Of a stretch of 6,305 nt of DNA, positions 1 through 6,010 are shown in pieces. The translations under genes were made by a program, and so were the position numbers. Below the pieces are notes generated by a model. That model saw only the letters and a list, made by a program, of their open reading frames with translations. It had not been told where the DNA came from and did no database searches. Each line of letters starts with the position of its first letter. The stretch's first letter is position 1. The stretch comes from an uncultured Pseudomonadota bacterium (lineage in GTDB: Bacteria; Pseudomonadota; Gammaproteobacteria; Burkholderiales; Casimicrobiaceae). The DNA lies in NCBI GenBank assembly GCA_937958295.1, contig CALFEY010000428.1:1-6305 (forward strand). The letters run 5' to 3'.

Positions 1-536
1 GCGCCTTCTACGGCCCCAAGATCGAGTACCACCTGAAGGACTCGATCGGCCGGTCGTGGCAGTGCGGCACGATGCAGGTGGATTTCCAGATGCCCGGGCG
101 CCTGGGGGCGGAGTACGTCGCCGCCGACGACACGCGGCAGGTGCCCGTGATGCTGCACCGGGCCATCGTGGGGTCGCTCGAGCGCTTCATCGGGATGCTG
201 ATCGAGAACTATGCCGGCGCCCTGCCGCTATGGCTGTCCCCCCAACAGGCGGTGGTCCTGCCCATCACCGACCGGTCGGCCGCTTACGCCGAAAGGCTGG
301 TCGGCGCGCTGCGCGCCGCCGGGCTGCGGGTGTCCGCCGATTTGCGTAACGAGAAAATAAACTATAAAATTCGAGAACATAGCTTGCAAAAGCTCCCGTA
401 CCAACTCATTGTTGGGGACAAGGAGCAGCAAGCAGAAACAGTGGCCGTGCGTACCCGCAGCGGCGAGGATCTGGGGGCGATCCCCCTCGAAGCCTTGCTG
501 GAGCGCCTCCGTAAGGAGGTTGCGGAGCGTCGCTAG
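1..536 (+). CDS. thrS: Threonine-tRNA ligase, C-terminal part (5' end outside window)
   Basis: Class II aminoacyl-tRNA synthetase that charges tRNA-Thr in the cytoplasm. The first complete codon is at position 3, and 177 residues are visible before the TAG at 534-536. The opening AFYGPKIEYH and WQCGT are typical of the end of the ThrRS catalytic core. VPVMLHRAIVGSLERF (about residues 47-62 here) is the motif 3 region. Its His (codon 156-158) matches the histidine that is one of the three zinc ligands in E. coli ThrRS. From about residue 75 onward comes the anticodon-binding domain, with the conserved DLRNEKI and KIREHSLQ segments and VGDKE. The stretch coding for DLRNEKINYKIREHSLQ is much more AT-rich than the rest of the gene and uses ATA, AAA, TAT and ATT codons, which may reflect an embedded promoter. 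The C-terminus ends at the usual place. Family identity is very secure; only the 5' part is missing. Confidence 0.97.
   Translation, partial: AFYGPKIEYHLKDSIGRSWQCGTMQVDFQMPGRLGAEYVAADDTRQVPVMLHRAIVGSLERFIGMLIENYAGALPLWLSPQQAVVLPITDRSAAYAERLVGALRAAGLRVSADLRNEKINYKIREHSLQKLPYQLIVGDKEQQAETVAVRTRSGEDLGAIPLEALLERLRKEVAERR
342..370 (+). promoter_or_regulatory. Candidate sigma70-type promoter inside thrS, for infC-rpmI-rplT
   Basis: TTGCGT (342-347) and TAAAAT (365-370) are separated by exactly 17 bp. They match the -35 consensus at 3 of 6 positions and the -10 consensus at 5 of 6. The site lies in an AT-rich pocket (about 343-390) that stands out in a gene otherwise rich in G/C at third positions. 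In E. coli, infC promoters lie within thrS, so the location is plausible. Transcription from here would have to pass the terminator-like hairpin at 565-596. No transcript data support it. Confidence 0.4.
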
Positions 537-565
537 AGGCTTGATCAATAAAGTAAATCAGCCTC
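536..565 (+). promoter_or_regulatory. Leader hairpin 1 between thrS and infC
   Basis: GAGGCT (536-541) pairs with AGCCTC (560-565), followed by a single bulged T (542) and GAT (543-545) with ATC (557-559). This gives nine base pairs around an A-rich 11-nt loop. It starts on the last base of the thrS stop codon and ends on the first base of the next hairpin, so the two could stack. It has no T-tract and is therefore not itself a terminator. A role in folding or regulating the infC leader is inference. Confidence 0.45.
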
Positions 566-596
566 GGCACGCCCCTCGGGATGCCGGCCGTTTTTT
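565..596 (+). terminator. Terminator-like hairpin plus T6 just before infC (terminator or attenuator)
   Basis: CGGCA (565-569) pairs with TGCCG (582-586) and CCC (572-574) with GGG (578-580), with a small internal loop. GCCG and then six T (591-596) follow. It lies 9 nt before the infC Shine-Dalgarno core. There is no room for a promoter between the T-tract and infC, so infC mRNA must read through it. Partial termination after thrS, or attenuation of the infC operon, is therefore more likely than full termination. The stem is only moderate in strength. Confidence 0.5.
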
Positions 597-605
597 ATCA
601 CTGGT

Positions 606-609
606 GGAG
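606..609 (+). promoter_or_regulatory. Shine-Dalgarno of infC, fixing the ATA start
   Basis: GGAG (606-609), within GGTGGAGA, lies 8 nt upstream of ATA at 618. The next usable start-like codon, TTG at 675, has no such site and would remove the conserved N-terminal RINxEIxAPExR segment. This ribosome binding site is the main sequence evidence that translation begins at ATA. Confidence 0.8.
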
Positions 610-617
610 ACAAGACA

Positions 618-1268
618 ATAGCCCTCGATAAGCATCAGCGGATCAACGCGGAAATCACCGCCCCCGAAATCCGCTTGGTTGGTGAAGACGGTGAGCAGCT
701 CGGAATCGTGTCGCTGGCGGATGCACGCGCACGCGCCGAAGCAGCGGAGCTCGATCTCGTGGAGATCGCTCCCATGGCCAAGCCCCCGGTATGCCGGATC
801 ATGGATTTCGGCAAGTTCAAGTACCGGGAGGCCAAGAAGCAGCACGAGGCCAAGCTCAAGCTCAAGCAGATCCAGGTCAAGGAAGTGAAGTTCCGGCCCG
901 GCACTGACGAAGGCGATTACCAGATCAAGCTACGGAACCTCATCCGGTTCCTGTCGGAAGGCGACAAGGCCAAGATCACGCTGCGCTTCCGCGGGCGCGA
1001 AATGGCGCACCAGGAATTCGGTGTGCGCCTGCTCGAACGCATCAGGACCGATCTCGAGGCACATAGCATCGTCGAGTCGTTCCCGAGGCTTGAGGGTCGG
1101 CAAATGGTGATGCTGCTGGCCCCAAAGAAGACGCTCGTGACACCCGTGAAGCCCGTCGCGACCAAGCATCCCGAAACCAAGCCTGAAGCCGGTGCGGGCA
1201 AGCCCGCCAAAGCCTCTCCCGCGCAAGCCCCGGAGAGCACCGTGGAAGGCAGCAAACTAGAAGGGTAG
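618..1268 (+). CDS. infC: Translation initiation factor IF-3, AUA start codon
   Basis: IF-3 binds the 30S subunit, prevents premature 50S joining and rejects wrong start codons and tRNAs. Read from ATA at 618 the protein has 216 residues and begins (M)ALDKHQRINAEITAPEIR, which aligns with the IF-3 N-terminus. The N-domain runs to about residue 77, followed by a Lys-rich linker helix and the C-domain (about 85-171). The C-domain includes VKFRPGTDEGDYQIKLRNL, ITLRFRGREMAHQEFG and GRQMVMLLAPKK. Residues 173-216 form an extra Ala/Pro/Lys/Glu-rich, probably disordered tail that is absent from the 180-residue E. coli protein. AUU, AUC or AUA starts are a known feature of infC: IF-3 discriminates against them and so represses its own synthesis. 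That this also happens here is inferred from the start codon. rpmI follows after 9 nt. Gene identity is essentially certain; the start is very likely. Confidence 0.96.
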   Translation: MALDKHQRINAEITAPEIRLVGEDGEQLGIVSLADARARAEAAELDLVEIAPMAKPPVCRIMDFGKFKYREAKKQHEAKLKLKQIQVKEVKFRPGTDEGDYQIKLRNLIRFLSEGDKAKITLRFRGREMAHQEFGVRLLERIRTDLEAHSIVESFPRLEGRQMVMLLAPKKTLVTPVKPVATKHPETKPEAGAGKPAKASPAQAPESTVEGSKLEG

Positions 1269-1277
1269 GAAGGCATC

Positions 1278-1475
1278 ATGCCGAAAATGAAGACCAAGTC
1301 GGGCGCGAAGAAGCGCTTCCGCGTACGCGGAAGCGGCTCGATCAAGCGCTCGCAGGCGTTCAATCGCCACATCCTCACGAAGAAGTCCACCAAATCCAAG
1401 CGCCAGCGTCGCGGCTCGGCGGAGATCCACAGCACCAACCTGGATTCCGTCCACGCGATGATGCCCTACGCCTAA
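1278..1475 (+). CDS. rpmI: 50S ribosomal protein L35 (bL35)
   Basis: Small, very basic 65-residue protein of the large ribosomal subunit. It begins MPKMKTKSGAKKRF, the conserved bL35 N-terminus, and contains GSGSIKRSQAFNRHILTKK with a basic C-terminal half; the length is normal for the family. AGGAAGG (1267-1273) serves as Shine-Dalgarno and overlaps the infC stop codon, so translation is probably coupled to infC. rplT starts 15 nt after its stop. In E. coli, L20 represses translation of rpmI and rplT by binding upstream of rpmI. I could not recognise an equivalent L20 operator by eye here. Confidence 0.98.
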   Translation: MPKMKTKSGAKKRFRVRGSGSIKRSQAFNRHILTKKSTKSKRQRRGSAEIHSTNLDSVHAMMPYA

Positions 1476-1490
1476 CCGCAGGAGCGAGAC

Positions 1491-1847
1491 ATGCCCCGAG
1501 TAAAACGTGGTGTGACCGCCCGCGCGCGGCACAAGAAGGTCCTCGAGCAAGCCAAGGGATTCCGCGGCCGCCGCGGCAATGTGTTCCGCATTGCCAAGGA
1601 AGCGGTGATGAAGGCCGGTCAATACCAGTACCGCGACCGCCGCCAGAAGAAGCGCGAGTTCCGCGCGCTGTGGATCGCCCGCATTAACGCCGCGGTGCGC
1701 GAGCTCGGCATGACGTACAGCACGTTCATTGCCGGCCTGTCCAAGGCGTCGATCGACATCGACCGCAAGGTCCTGGCCGATCTCGCCGTGCACGACAAGG
1801 CGGCGTTTGGCAAGATCGCGGAGCAGGCCAAAGCCTCTCTGGCCTGA
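1491..1847 (+). CDS. rplT: 50S ribosomal protein L20 (bL20)
   Basis: Primary 23S rRNA-binding protein needed early in 50S assembly, and in many bacteria the autorepressor of its operon. The 118 residues begin MPRVKRGVTARARHKKVLEQAKGF, the hallmark bL20 basic N-terminal extension. It continues with RGRRGNVFRIAKEAVMKAGQYQYRDRR and the globular C-domain (about residues 60-118), including LWIARINAAVRELGMTYS. Length is standard. AGGAG (1480-1484) lies 6 nt before the ATG. The last codons and the TGA stop (1845-1847) sit inside a strong RNA hairpin (1816-1859), directly followed by the terminator before pheS, so ribosomes finishing rplT would interfere with local RNA folding. Confidence 0.99.
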   Translation: MPRVKRGVTARARHKKVLEQAKGFRGRRGNVFRIAKEAVMKAGQYQYRDRRQKKREFRALWIARINAAVRELGMTYSTFIAGLSKASIDIDRKVLADLAVHDKAAFGKIAEQAKASLA

Positions 1848-1859
1848 TCGACTCCGCGA
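1816..1859 (+). promoter_or_regulatory. Long hairpin covering the end and stop codon of rplT
   Basis: TCGCGGAG (1816-1823) pairs perfectly with CTCCGCGA (1852-1859). Immediately inside, CAGGCC (1824-1829) pairs with GGCCTG (1841-1846), leaving a 5-nt bulge on the 3' side and an 11-nt loop (1830-1840). That is 14 base pairs. The rplT TGA overlaps the inner 3' arm. The loop segment GCCTCTCT (1833-1840) can also pair with the 5' arm of the terminator that follows. The fold is directly visible; its function is inferred. Confidence 0.55.
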
Positions 1860-1865
1860 CAAACG

Positions 1866-1896
1866 AGGGAGGCGCGAGATCGCCTCCCTTTTTTTT
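1866..1896 (+). terminator. Intrinsic terminator or attenuator between rplT and pheS
   Basis: GGGAGGCG (1867-1874) pairs perfectly with CGCCTCCC (1881-1888) around a 6-nt loop, with A1866-T1889 extending the stem, and eight T follow (1889-1896). This is a textbook Rho-independent terminator. Only 39 nt separate it from the pheS ATG and no clear promoter is visible there. pheST may therefore depend on read-through, as at the E. coli pheST attenuator. No Phe-rich leader peptide with a start codon lies between the rplT stop and the stem. Confidence 0.88.
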
Positions 1897-1935
1897 CGGC
1901 CTGCCTTTCCTTAAGCCCCACCTACGAGCCCATCG

Positions 1936-2922
1936 ATGTCCGACTTAGCCACCCTCGTTGCCCAGGCCCGCACCGAGTTCGCGGCTTGCAGCGACCCGGC
2001 CGCCCTCGAGAACGCCAAGGCACGCTACCTCGGCAAGACCGGCGCACTCACCGATCTGCTGAAAGGGCTCGGCAAGCTCTCCGCCGCCGAGCGACCCGCG
2101 GCCGGCGCGGCCATCAACGTGGCCAAGCAGGAGCTCGAGACAGCGCTCAACAGCCGGCGCGACGCCCTCGCTCTCGCCCGGCTGGAGGCCCAGCTCGCGG
2201 CGGAAGCCCTCGACGTGTCGCTGCCGGGTCGCGCACGCGGGACGGGCTCGCTGCATCCGCTCACGCGCGTGCAGGAGCGCATCGAGACACTTTTCCACTC
2301 GCTCGGCTTTGCCGTGGCGGACGGCCCCGAGATCGAGGACGACTTCCACAATTTCACCGCGCTCAACACGCCGGAGAACCACCCCGCCCGTTCCATGCAG
2401 GACACGTTCTACGTCGAGGACGGCATGGTGCTGCGCACGCACACCTCACCGATCCAGGTGCGCTACATGGAAACGCACCAGCCGCCGATCAAGATCATCG
2501 CGCCGGGCCGCGTGTATCGCGTGGACAGCGATGCCACGCACTCGCCCATGTTCCACCAGATCGAAGGACTGTGGATCGACCGCGACGTGACCTTCGCCGA
2601 CCTCAAGGCGGTGGTCACAGAGTTCCTGCGTCGCTTCTTCGAGCGCGACGATCTCAAGGTGCGCTTCCGGCCCTCGTTCTTTCCCTTCACCGAGCCTTCC
2701 GCGGAAATCGACATGGCCTTCGGTGACGGTCGCTGGCTGGAGATCGCTGGCTCCGGTCAGGTGCACCCCAACGTGCTGCGGGCCGTGAACATCGATCCGG
2801 AGGTGTACCAGGGCTTTGCCTTCGGCATGGGTCCCGACAGACTTGCCATGCTGCGCTACGGCATCGACGACCTGCGCGTGTTCTACGAGAACGACCTGCG
2901 CTTCCTCGAACAATTCCGCTGA
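1936..2922 (+). CDS. pheS: Phenylalanine-tRNA ligase alpha subunit
   Basis: Catalytic alpha subunit of the cytoplasmic alpha2beta2 PheRS, which makes Phe-tRNA-Phe. The 328 residues match the usual length. Residues 1-90 form the N-terminal coiled-coil arm that contacts tRNA, with the conserved YLGKTGALT. The class II core follows DVSLPGR and HPLTR: GPEIEDDFHNFTALN (130-144), motif 2 around GRVYRVDSDATHSPMFHQIEG (191-211), RFRPSFFPFTEPSAEID (243-259) and motif 3 GFAFGMGPDRLAML (293-306). The Ala in GFAFG corresponds to Ala294 of E. coli PheS, which shapes the Phe pocket. The ATG at 1936 gives the family N-terminus (MSDLATLV) but has only a weak Shine-Dalgarno (GAG, 1926-1928). pheT starts 18 nt after the stop. 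Expression may be limited by the terminator just upstream. Confidence 0.98.
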   Translation: MSDLATLVAQARTEFAACSDPAALENAKARYLGKTGALTDLLKGLGKLSAAERPAAGAAINVAKQELETALNSRRDALALARLEAQLAAEALDVSLPGRARGTGSLHPLTRVQERIETLFHSLGFAVADGPEIEDDFHNFTALNTPENHPARSMQDTFYVEDGMVLRTHTSPIQVRYMETHQPPIKIIAPGRVYRVDSDATHSPMFHQIEGLWIDRDVTFADLKAVVTEFLRRFFERDDLKVRFRPSFFPFTEPSAEIDMAFGDGRWLEIAGSGQVHPNVLRAVNIDPEVYQGFAFGMGPDRLAMLRYGIDDLRVFYENDLRFLEQFR

Positions 2923-2940
2923 TACGGCCAAGAGCAATCC

Positions 2941-5307
2941 ATGAAGTTATCCGAGCAGTGGCTGCGCACGATGTGCAACCCGCCCCTCGCCAGTGAAGCG
3001 CTGTGCGAGGGCCTTACGATGGCCGGCCTCGAAGTGGAGGAAGCCACCCCGGCTGCGCCGCCGTTCGCCCACGTGGTGGTAGGCCGCATCGCGCAGATCG
3101 CGCCGCATCCCAATGCCGATCGCTTGCGCGTATGCACGGTCGACATCGGCGCGGCGGAGCCGCTGTCGATCGTCTGCGGCGCGCCGAACGCGGCGGCAGG
3201 ACTCACCGTGCCGTGCGCGCTCGAAGGAGCGGAGCTGCCCGGCGGCCTGGTCATCAAGCGCGCCACCGTGCGCGGCGTGGAGTCGCGCGGCATGCTGTGC
3301 TCCGCGAAGGAGCTCGGCATCGACGAGGATGCAAGCGGGTTGCTCGTCCTCGATAGCGCGCTCGAACTCGGCACGCCGGTGCGCGACGCCCTCGCGCTCG
3401 ACGACACGCTCGTCACGCTCAAGATCACGCCCAATCGCGCCGACTGCCTGTCGATCGTGGGACTGGCGCAGGAAGTGGCCTCGATCACGGGCGCCGCGCT
3501 CGCCTTGCCGCGCGTCGACGCCACGCCCGTGACCTTCGACGGCGTGCGCGCCGTCCGCGTCGATGCACCCGAGGCCTGCCCGCGCTTCGTGGGCCGGCTC
3601 ATCGACGGCATCGATGCGCAGCGGCCCACGCCCGGGTGGATGGTGCAGCGCCTCGCCCGTTCGGGGATCCGCTCCATCTCTGCCGTGGTCGACGTGACCA
3701 ACTACGTCATGCTCGAACTCGGCCAGCCCCTGCATGCCTACGACGATCGCCTGCTCGACGGCAGCATCGTCGTGCGCTTTGCCGGCGAAGGGGAAACGCT
3801 CACGCTCCTCAATGGCCAGGTGCTCGACCTCACCGCCGACCTGCTCATGGTGTGCGACGAGAAGAAGCCGCTCGGCCTCGCCGGCATCATGGGCGGGGAG
3901 CACTCGGGCATCGCCGACGACACCGCGCGTGTCTACCTGGAGGGCGCGTTCTGGGCGCCTGCGGTGATTCAGGGCAAGATGCGGCGCCTGGGCTTCACGA
4001 GCGATGCCGGCTATCGCTTCGAGCGCGGCGTGGACTTCAACGGCTGCGCCCGCGCCGTCGAGCGCGCGACCCAGCTCATCCTCCAGATCTGCGGCGGCCG
4101 CGCCGGTCCGCTCACCAACCTCATGGACGAGGCCGCGCTGCCCAGGCGCGAGCCCGTGCGCGTGCGCCCCGCCCGCGTGGAGCGCCTGCTCGGCGTGTCG
4201 CTCGACGACGCCGCGATCGCCACCGTCTTCACCCGCCTCGGACTGCCCTTCACGCGCGAGGGCGCGGACTTCGTCATCACCCCTCCGTCACGCCGGTTCG
4301 ATCTCGCGATCGAGGAGGACTTTGTCGAGGAAGTGGCCCGCATCCACGGCTTCGACAACATTCCGGCGAGCCCGCGGCCCCACGTGGCGCACATGCTTCC
4401 CGATCCGGAGGCCACGCGCCCGCGCCGCGCGGTGAAGCGCGCGCTGGTCGACCTCGGGTGGCAGGAGGTCATCACCTTCAGCTTTGTGTCGAAGGCCACC
4501 GAGACCGCCCTCGACCCGGCCGTCCAGCCGATCGCCGTGCGCAATCCGATCGCCGCGCACCTGGACGTGATGCGCACGTCGCTGCTCCCCGGGTTGCTCG
4601 AGACGCTGCGCATCAACGTCAATCGCAAGGCCCCGCGGGCGCGGATCTTCGAGCTCGGCCGCATCTTCCGCCGCAGCGACCCGGGCTTCGACCAGCCATT
4701 GCGCGTGGGCGGACTGGCTTACGGCCCGGCACAGCCGGAGCAGTGGGGCGAGCCGACCCGCGACGTCGACTTCTTCGACGTGAAGGGCGACCTCGAAGCT
4801 CTGTTGGCCCCCGCCGCGCTCACCACCGAGCGTGCCGCGCATCCGGCGCTGCACCCCGGACGCTCGGCGCGGCTCCTGGTCGACGGCGTGGAAGCGGGCT
4901 GGGTCGGCGAGCTCCATCCGCGCCTCGTGAGCCACTTCGACCTGCCGCGCGCCGCGGTCGTGTTCGAGATCGCCCTCGACGTGCTCACGGCGCGGCACCT
5001 TCCGGCTGGCCGTGCCGTTGCGCGTACCCCGGTGGTACGTCGTGATCTCGCCCTCGTGGTCGACGAGACGCTACCTGCGCAAGCCCTTCTGGACGCGCTC
5101 CACGAGGCCAAACCCAAGCACGTGGTGGAGCTCTCGCTCTTCGACGTGTACCGTGGTCGTGGCCTGACGGACGGCCGGAAAAGCCTTGCGATTCTGGTGC
5201 TTATGCAGGATACTTCCCGCACTTTGACGGACGCCGACATCGATGCCACGGAGTCGCATCTGCTTGCCGTGGCGCGTGATCGGTTCGGCGCCACGCTTCG
5301 CCAATAG
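2941..5307 (+). CDS. pheT: Phenylalanine-tRNA ligase beta subunit
   Basis: Structural and editing subunit of PheRS. The 788 residues are close to the 795 of E. coli. Order of domains: N-terminal B1 (MKLSEQWLR); OB-fold tRNA-binding domain about 40-150 (HPNADRLRVC, VCGAPN, MLCSAKELGI); B3/B4 editing domain about 210-390; B5 about 400-475 (RVRPARVERLLGV, IEEDFVEEVARIHGF); the inactive class II-like core about 480-690; and the C-terminal anticodon-binding (ferredoxin-fold) domain about 695-788 with LFDVYRGRGL and QDTSRTLTD. Residues of the site that hydrolyses Tyr-tRNA-Phe in E. coli appear at identical numbers: His265 (GQPLHAYD), Glu334 (YLEGAF) and Ala356 (SDAGYRFERG), so editing is probably intact. 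AAGAG (2930-2934) is a plausible Shine-Dalgarno. Its stop codon overlaps the ribosome binding site of ihfA. Confidence 0.98.
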   Translation: MKLSEQWLRTMCNPPLASEALCEGLTMAGLEVEEATPAAPPFAHVVVGRIAQIAPHPNADRLRVCTVDIGAAEPLSIVCGAPNAAAGLTVPCALEGAELPGGLVIKRATVRGVESRGMLCSAKELGIDEDASGLLVLDSALELGTPVRDALALDDTLVTLKITPNRADCLSIVGLAQEVASITGAALALPRVDATPVTFDGVRAVRVDAPEACPRFVGRLIDGIDAQRPTPGWMVQRLARSGIRSISAVVDVTNYVMLELGQPLHAYDDRLLDGSIVVRFAGEGETLTLLNGQVLDLTADLLMVCDEKKPLGLAGIMGGEHSGIADDTARVYLEGAFWAPAVIQGKMRRLGFTSDAGYRFERGVDFNGCARAVERATQLILQICGGRAGPLTNLMDEAALPRREPVRVRPARVERLLGVSLDDAAIATVFTRLGLPFTREGADFVITPPSRRFDLAIEEDFVEEVARIHGFDNIPASPRPHVAHMLPDPEATRPRRAVKRALVDLGWQEVITFSFVSKATETALDPAVQPIAVRNPIAAHLDVMRTSLLPGLLETLRINVNRKAPRARIFELGRIFRRSDPGFDQPLRVGGLAYGPAQPEQWGEPTRDVDFFDVKGDLEALLAPAALTTERAAHPALHPGRSARLLVDGVEAGWVGELHPRLVSHFDLPRAAVVFEIALDVLTARHLPAGRAVARTPVVRRDLALVVDETLPAQALLDALHEAKPKHVVELSLFDVYRGRGLTDGRKSLAILVLMQDTSRTLTDADIDATESHLLAVARDRFGATLRQ
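5186..5214 (+). promoter_or_regulatory. Weak candidate promoter for ihfA inside the pheT 3' end
   Basis: TTGCGA (5186-5191) and GATACT (5209-5214) are spaced by 17 bp and each match the sigma70 consensus at 4 of 6 positions. Around them pheT briefly uses less G/C-biased codons (AAA, CTT, ATT, ACT). In E. coli the ihfA gene has a promoter of its own within pheT, which makes the location reasonable. The match is weak and may be chance. Confidence 0.25.
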
Positions 5308-5316
5308 AGCTTCCGC

Positions 5317-5625
5317 ATGACCCTTACCAAAGCCGAACTCGCCGACCTGCTCTTCGAGCAACTCGGCCTCAACAAGCGCGAGGCCAAGGACATGGTGGAG
5401 CGCTTCTTCGAAGAAGTGCGCATCGCTCTGGAGGCAGGCGAGTCCGTCAAGCTCTCGGGCTTCGGCAACTTCCAGTTGCGCGAGAAGCCCCAGCGACCCG
5501 GGCGCAATCCCAAAACCGGCGAAGAAATTCCAATCACGGCGCGCCGGGTCGTCACGTTCCACGCCAGCCAGAAGTTGAAGGCCATGGTCGAAGCCGCGAA
5601 CCATGCCGGAACCCAGCCGAGCTAA
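5317..5625 (+). CDS. ihfA: Integration host factor alpha subunit
   Basis: IHF-alpha pairs with IHF-beta (ihfB, elsewhere in the genome) to bend DNA sharply at specific sites in transcription, replication and recombination. The 102 residues match the DNABII family: helices 1-2 (LTKAELADLLFEQLGLNKREAKDMVERFFEEV), VKLSGFGNFQLR (44-55), and the DNA-contacting beta arm RPGRNPKTGEEIPITARR (60-77) with the intercalating Pro65, then VVTFHASQKLK. LTKAEL at the N-terminus, together with linkage to pheT, marks it as alpha rather than beta or HU. AGAG (5306-5309) overlaps the pheT stop and lies 7 nt from the ATG, so translation is likely coupled. The last 23 nt overlap the next gene. Confidence 0.98.
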   Translation: MTLTKAELADLLFEQLGLNKREAKDMVERFFEEVRIALEAGESVKLSGFGNFQLREKPQRPGRNPKTGEEIPITARRVVTFHASQKLKAMVEAANHAGTQPS

Positions 5626-6010
5626 CGCCGACCTCCCGCCCATCCCCGCCAAGCGGTACTTCACCATTGGCGAGGTGAGCGAGCTTTGTGCGGTCAAGCC
5701 GCACGTGCTCCGCTATTGGGAGCAGGAGTTCGCGCAGTTGAAGCCCGTGAAGCGCCGCGGCAACCGCCGCTACTACCAGCACCATGAGGTGCTGCTCATC
5801 CGGCGCATCCGCGACCTGCTCTACGAGCAAGGCTTCACTATCAATGGCGCTCGCCATCGCTTGGACAGCGAGACGACCGAGCCGCGCGCCGCGGCCCGCG
5901 CGACCACCAGCACGGCCGTGGTGGTAAGTGTGCCACCAGGCAGCGCGCTCGAGCCGGCGCAGATTCGCCAGGAGCTCGCGGAGATCCGCGAGCTCCTGCG
6001 CGACGGCTAA
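5603..6010 (+). CDS. MerR-family transcriptional regulator next to ihfA
   Basis: A 135-residue protein with an N-terminal MerR-type winged helix: KRYFTIGEVSELCAVKPHVLRYWEQEF (17-43) is the helix-turn-helix, and KRRGNRRYYQHHEVLLIRRIRDLLYEQGFTINGARHRL (50-87) the wing and second helical pair. The short, variable C-terminus is an Ala/Thr-rich linker plus a helix (about 117-134) that may dimerise. No Cys cluster or ligand-binding domain typical of metal or drug sensors is present; the only Cys is inside the helix-turn-helix. A close homologue follows ihfA in many beta- and gammaproteobacteria, but I know of no established target. The ATG at 5603 overlaps ihfA by 23 nt in another frame, so the two are probably co-translated. 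The reading frame stays open for 41 further codons beyond the TAA. Confidence 0.93.
   Translation: MPEPSRANADLPPIPAKRYFTIGEVSELCAVKPHVLRYWEQEFAQLKPVKRRGNRRYYQHHEVLLIRRIRDLLYEQGFTINGARHRLDSETTEPRAAARATTSTAVVVSVPPGSALEPAQIRQELAEIRELLRDG

Noticed and set aside
675..1268. infC starting at TTG 675
   Set aside because: It would remove the conserved RINxEI segment and has no good Shine-Dalgarno; ATA 618 with GGAG at 606-609 fits the family far better.
1729..1914. Frame ending in LFFRPAFP across the terminator, as a Phe leader peptide for pheST
   Set aside because: It starts deep inside rplT in another frame, the Phe codons come only from the T-tract after the stem, and no start codon lies between the rplT stop and the hairpin.
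2883..3903. Long minus-strand open frames opposite pheT
   Set aside because: They are mirror frames of a GC-rich gene with strong third-position bias; their translations are low-complexity Arg/Ser/Ala- or His/Arg-rich and match no family, while the + strand gene is complete.
5023..5039. Inverted repeat CGTACC-N5-GGTACG inside pheT
   Set aside because: It is only 6 bp, in the middle of conserved coding sequence with no T-tract or neighbouring start; probably chance.
3636..5045. 469-codon + strand frame inside pheT
   Set aside because: It is an out-of-frame shadow of pheT rich in Arg/Ala/Pro/His, with no recognisable domain.
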